Source: Bin80 sp026709335 (GTDB lineage: Bacteria > Bacteroidota > Rhodothermia > Rhodothermales > Bin80). From it: a DNA stretch of 64,000 nt. A program made the translations under genes and the position numbers. The first letter of the stretch is position 1. Each line of letters starts with the position of its first letter. The stretch lies in assembly GCA_965200825.1 (NCBI GenBank), contig OZ241385.1, forward strand, positions 1,860,001 through 1,924,000, given 5' to 3'. A model generated the notes under the pieces. That model saw only the letters and a program-made list of their open reading frames with translations, did no database searches and was not told the DNA's origin. Below, in pieces: positions 61,380 to 64,000 of the stretch.

Positions 61380-62819
61380 TTACTTCGCAGCTTGTTTCCG
61401 AAGTTCCATCAATCGTTTCAATCTACCCAAAGTGTCTGTATAAGCGGGATCATTAACCAGATTTTCGATCTCCATTGGGTCCACTTCGTAATCATAGAGT
61501 TCTGCGCCTGCATTTCCACTATCCCATTCTGTGTACCGGAAACGATCAGTTCGAATTGAATACCCCATCACGTTCGGAGCATTCATTTCAGGATGCATCC
61601 ATGCGGCCCTGCTCCGGCCAACCGTAAATGCAGAGACTCTGCCGGGGTGATTCGTGTCCTCCAGAACAAGTCGCAGACTTGACCCTTTGAGGTGTTCAGG
61701 GGCCGGCAGACCAGACAGATCCACCAGCGTGGGATATAAATCTACTAACTCTGTCAGCGCTTCAGTACCAGAGCCTTTCTGTAATCTCTCCGGGGTTGCA
61801 ATAATTAGTGGAACGCGAACGGATCCCTCAAATAAATCCCCCTTCTGCCAGAGTCCATGATGCCCCAGGTGATACCCATGATCCGAGACAAACACAACAA
61901 TAGTGTGATCAACCATATTCAATCGCTCGAGCGCATCCAGGAGTCTCCCCACCTGCGCATCCATAAACGATACTGAGGCATAGTAGGCCTGAATGATTTC
62001 GCGGCGCTTTTCCATGGTCAGCTCGCGTTGCTTCGGTCGATCGGCTAGAGCCGCAATCGGAATATCGTCTCGATCACTCGGCTGCTCAAGAACGGGATCG
62101 ATTTGATCCCTGGAATACAATTCAAAGTAGTGAGTCGGCGCCACAAACGGAGTGTGTGGGCGATAGAATCCGACTGCAAGAAACAGGGGCATGCCCGTCC
62201 GAGATGGATGTTGCTCTTCCATAATCTGGATAGCTGCCGCAGCACCTAACTCATCCGTATGCAACCCATCCTTAGGATCCATGCTTAACCAGCTCAGCGT
62301 TCCACCATACTGATTAGGAACGAGAGTGTGAATACGATCGTGAACCTCGCGATCAATTCCTCGCGGATTTACGGTTTCGGACCATGAAACAGGATCATCC
62401 ATACCGTCCGAACCGATTTGCATTGGAACACCATAGTGGAAAATCTTTCCCACGCGGGCTGTATAATAGCCGTTCTCCCTGAACCACTGAGGAAGTGTGG
62501 GAATATCTGGAATGTATTGACGAAGGCTGTCCTGATTGGTCAGTACGCCGGTTTGTTCTGGATAGAGCCCGGTCAGAAAGCTGGATCGACTAGGGCTGCA
62601 AACAGGATATTGACAGTATGCACGATCAAACCTCACTCCGCGAGCGGCCAAGCGGTCAATGTGTGGACTATTCACCAGATTATGGCCATATGTGCCAAGA
62701 TCCGTGTTCAGGTCATCTACAATAATGAGAAGGACGTTTAACGGAACCGACGTTTGCGTACACGACGCAGCAAACAGCCCCAGCAAAAGCATAATCACCG
62801 AAAAGAATGTGCCTGACAT
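61380..62819 (-). CDS. Iduronate-2-sulfatase-like sulfatase
   Basis: A 479-residue FGE-type sulfatase with a lipobox-like N-terminus (LFAASC, Cys20). The Asp pair lies in IIVDDLNTDLGTYG, and the sulfatase motif CSPSR at Cys74 is followed by SFLTGLYPEQTGV. AVGFYRPHTPFVAPTHYFELY, HHGLWQKGDLFEGSVRVPLI and VVFVSDHGYHLG fit the S1_7/iduronate-2-sulfatase group. The typical C-terminal family block ELYDYEVDPMEIENLV is present. Likely periplasmic, acting on sulfated glycans. It appears monocistronic, with no adjacent maturase. Confidence 0.92.
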   Translation of the reverse strand: MSGTFFSVIMLLLGLFAASCTQTSVPLNVLLIIVDDLNTDLGTYGHNLVNSPHIDRLAARGVRFDRAYCQYPVCSPSRSSFLTGLYPEQTGVLTNQDSLRQYIPDIPTLPQWFRENGYYTARVGKIFHYGVPMQIGSDGMDDPVSWSETVNPRGIDREVHDRIHTLVPNQYGGTLSWLSMDPKDGLHTDELGAAAAIQIMEEQHPSRTGMPLFLAVGFYRPHTPFVAPTHYFELYSRDQIDPVLEQPSDRDDIPIAALADRPKQRELTMEKRREIIQAYYASVSFMDAQVGRLLDALERLNMVDHTIVVFVSDHGYHLGHHGLWQKGDLFEGSVRVPLIIATPERLQKGSGTEALTELVDLYPTLVDLSGLPAPEHLKGSSLRLVLEDTNHPGRVSAFTVGRSRAAWMHPEMNAPNVMGYSIRTDRFRYTEWDSGNAGAELYDYEVDPMEIENLVNDPAYTDTLGRLKRLMELRKQAAK

Positions 62820-63063
62820 ATAACAGTTGGGAGAGCGGATCTATAGGCTCATACTCGCACTTGAAATTTGATCATATTCTCTCGATTTTTCGATAATTTT
62901 CGGCCTGTCCATAGATAGCATACCCTCTGGTCGGGGTGAACAAAAATAATAATTCAACTTCTGGCATACATCTCATACTGTAAAATATAGCAAGATCCCA
63001 TCCCCATATTCTCTTATAACCGAAGCCGGAGCATTTTAGATAGATCTGATGGAAAATAGGCGC

Positions 63064-63810
63064 TCATTTTGTGTCTTTCGTTTTTTCTTCATCCAAACGT
63101 ATGCAACTCAGTCCCAAGTAAAGTAAAATCGGCACAGTCTTTCGCCTGGCAGGGCCTTGGAGGTCCAATGCTGTGATCCCGATTGAAATAGTCCAAGCTC
63201 CGGGGATGATTGTATGAACCCACCACGGCACACGTGCAAAGAGAAATGCAAATAGCGACGCAGCAAGTTTCGTACCAATCAATCGGGCAGTCCACCCGAA
63301 CAGGATCGTCTTGATTAAACCCTGAACCACAAGTGTACCAAAAGCCTGTAACAATGCAGGTGCGGCAAAAATGCCTCCTGCCTTCTTTAAGAATGCAATA
63401 GCATGTTTTCGATCTACCCCCAAAGACTCCAGAATCTGCTGTTGCTCAACTTGGGTAAATTTTGAAAACATATCTACAGCGTACTCCTGTGCCATACGGA
63501 TCATGAGCTCTCGCTCCGTACCTCGATCTGCCAAAGGCACTTTCAGGAATCGTGCAGTATCACGGATGATATAACGAATTTCTGCTCCCGGTTCGGTACC
63601 GATAATTCTGCGAAAATTATACGCAAGATTACTACTCCCGAGATATCTGATTTTCCGCTCAAGTTCCTCACATAAAGCTACTCGTTGACCGGGTGATTCA
63701 ATATTCTCAAGATGCCTCTTCAGCTTTGCACATCGATCAAACGGCCCTTGGATGATCTGAATAAGATATGTATAGTCTTCCTGAGAGAGCTCCTGCAATA
63801 AATCCTGCAT
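63064..63810 (-). CDS. YaaW/UPF0174-like protein
   Basis: 248 residues resembling the E. coli YaaW (UPF0174) family. The N-terminal helical part has YLGSSNLAYNFRRIIGTEPGAE, similar to the YaaW segment FGGDSIANKLRG. The C-terminal hydrophobic region (AAPALLQAFGTLVVQGL, TVPILLYLGLSCIRL) matches the YaaW end, where a similar IPAVLQIACLRR tail is found. No catalytic motif is known for the family and no signal peptide is present. The relation is by my comparison of patterns, so moderately sure. Confidence 0.6.
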   Translation of the reverse strand: MQDLLQELSQEDYTYLIQIIQGPFDRCAKLKRHLENIESPGQRVALCEELERKIRYLGSSNLAYNFRRIIGTEPGAEIRYIIRDTARFLKVPLADRGTERELMIRMAQEYAVDMFSKFTQVEQQQILESLGVDRKHAIAFLKKAGGIFAAPALLQAFGTLVVQGLIKTILFGWTARLIGTKLAASLFAFLFARVPWWVHTIIPGAWTISIGITALDLQGPARRKTVPILLYLGLSCIRLDEEKTKDTK

Positions 63811-63914
63811 CTATTTATTCCTGTCCAATAATAAGTTTGGTATCAACAAGGGTACGTATTACGACCGTGTTAAGTTGAGAACATAGCAATCAAACGTGTT
63901 CTCCCGCACATATC

Positions 63915-64000
63915 TCAGTTTTTCGTACAATCTCTAGACGTGGATGTTTGTTTTTCAGTTGCCAGTTCCGGTACATCCTCACGTACCTCTTCCATCAACC
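63915..64000 (-). CDS. C-terminal end of a gene running off the window
   Basis: On the minus strand a frame is open from the window edge to TGA at 63915-63917, ending MEEVREDVPELATEKQ plus about 10 residues. It covers only about 28 codons and no family can be identified. Listed because the following gene is on the same strand and this may be the upstream member of that transcript. Confidence 0.3.
   Translation of the reverse strand, partial: LMEEVREDVPELATEKQTSTSRDCTKN

Overview
The window looks like a chromosomal piece of a Gram-negative bacterium of the Bacteroidota/Rhodothermota type, probably heterotrophic and perhaps marine or host-associated. This is inferred from gene families: a TonB-dependent receptor with an N-terminal carboxypeptidase-like domain, a DUF5686 barrel protein with the same domain, S46 dipeptidyl-peptidases, a 1500-residue TamB, many lipoproteins, FGE-type sulfatases and a Gfo/Idh oxidoreductase with a Tat signal. 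Most of the DNA is densely packed housekeeping sequence; no phage or plasmid backbone is visible.

Layout. 1-11 kb: heme A/heme O synthesis (ctaA end, ctaB), rlmN, a nonsense-interrupted AAA ATPase, a VOC protein, a WG-repeat protein with panC, fumC, an HtrA protease and aroB. 11-25 kb: a catabolic and defence-like region with a sulfatase, a HipBA-type toxin-antitoxin pair, a structured convergent intergenic region, a Gfo/Idh oxidoreductase divergent from an operon (PEP-hydrolase-like TIM barrel, cupin, large propeller/cupredoxin/ThuA lipoprotein, second sulfatase), then an aminotransferase and a HAD phosphatase. The second sulfatase is split by a 1390-bp element with terminal inverted repeats and an 8-bp target duplication; its only gene is an intact-looking tnpB. 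25-31 kb: a five-gene minus-strand operon that reads as a copper-acquisition system: small Cys/His protein, MbnP-like lipoprotein, MbnH/MauG-like di-heme lipoprotein, YtkA/FixH-like lipoprotein and an OprC-like TonB receptor with a CxxxM motif and a candidate HxM motif. 31-39 kb: an AddAB-like helicase-nuclease pair and hemL. 39-48 kb: a small zinc ribbon, a Sel1 scrap, a sialate O-acetylesterase, tamB, an AlkA-like glycosylase and an RluA-type pseudouridine synthase. 48-56 kb: a DUF5686 gene with the decayed tail of a second copy, a patatin, an S46 peptidase translationally coupled to a shortened S46 homologue lacking its catalytic His and Ser, and tRNA-Leu(TAG). 56-64 kb: msrB, a YeeZ-like SDR, two bacterial PH-domain membrane proteins, a coiled-coil protein built on a 54-bp tandem repeat, a polysaccharide deacetylase fragment, a third sulfatase, a YaaW/UPF0174-like protein and a partial CDS.

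Most unusual items: (1) the tnpB-only element bounded by inverted repeats and a target duplication rather than IS200/IS605-style ends, whose removal with one duplication copy restores the sulfatase frame exactly; (2) the MbnP/MbnH/OprC-like copper operon with no visible methanobactin biosynthesis gene nearby; (3) the S46 pseudopeptidase/peptidase pair. All functional statements come from reading motifs in the sequence; no database search was run.
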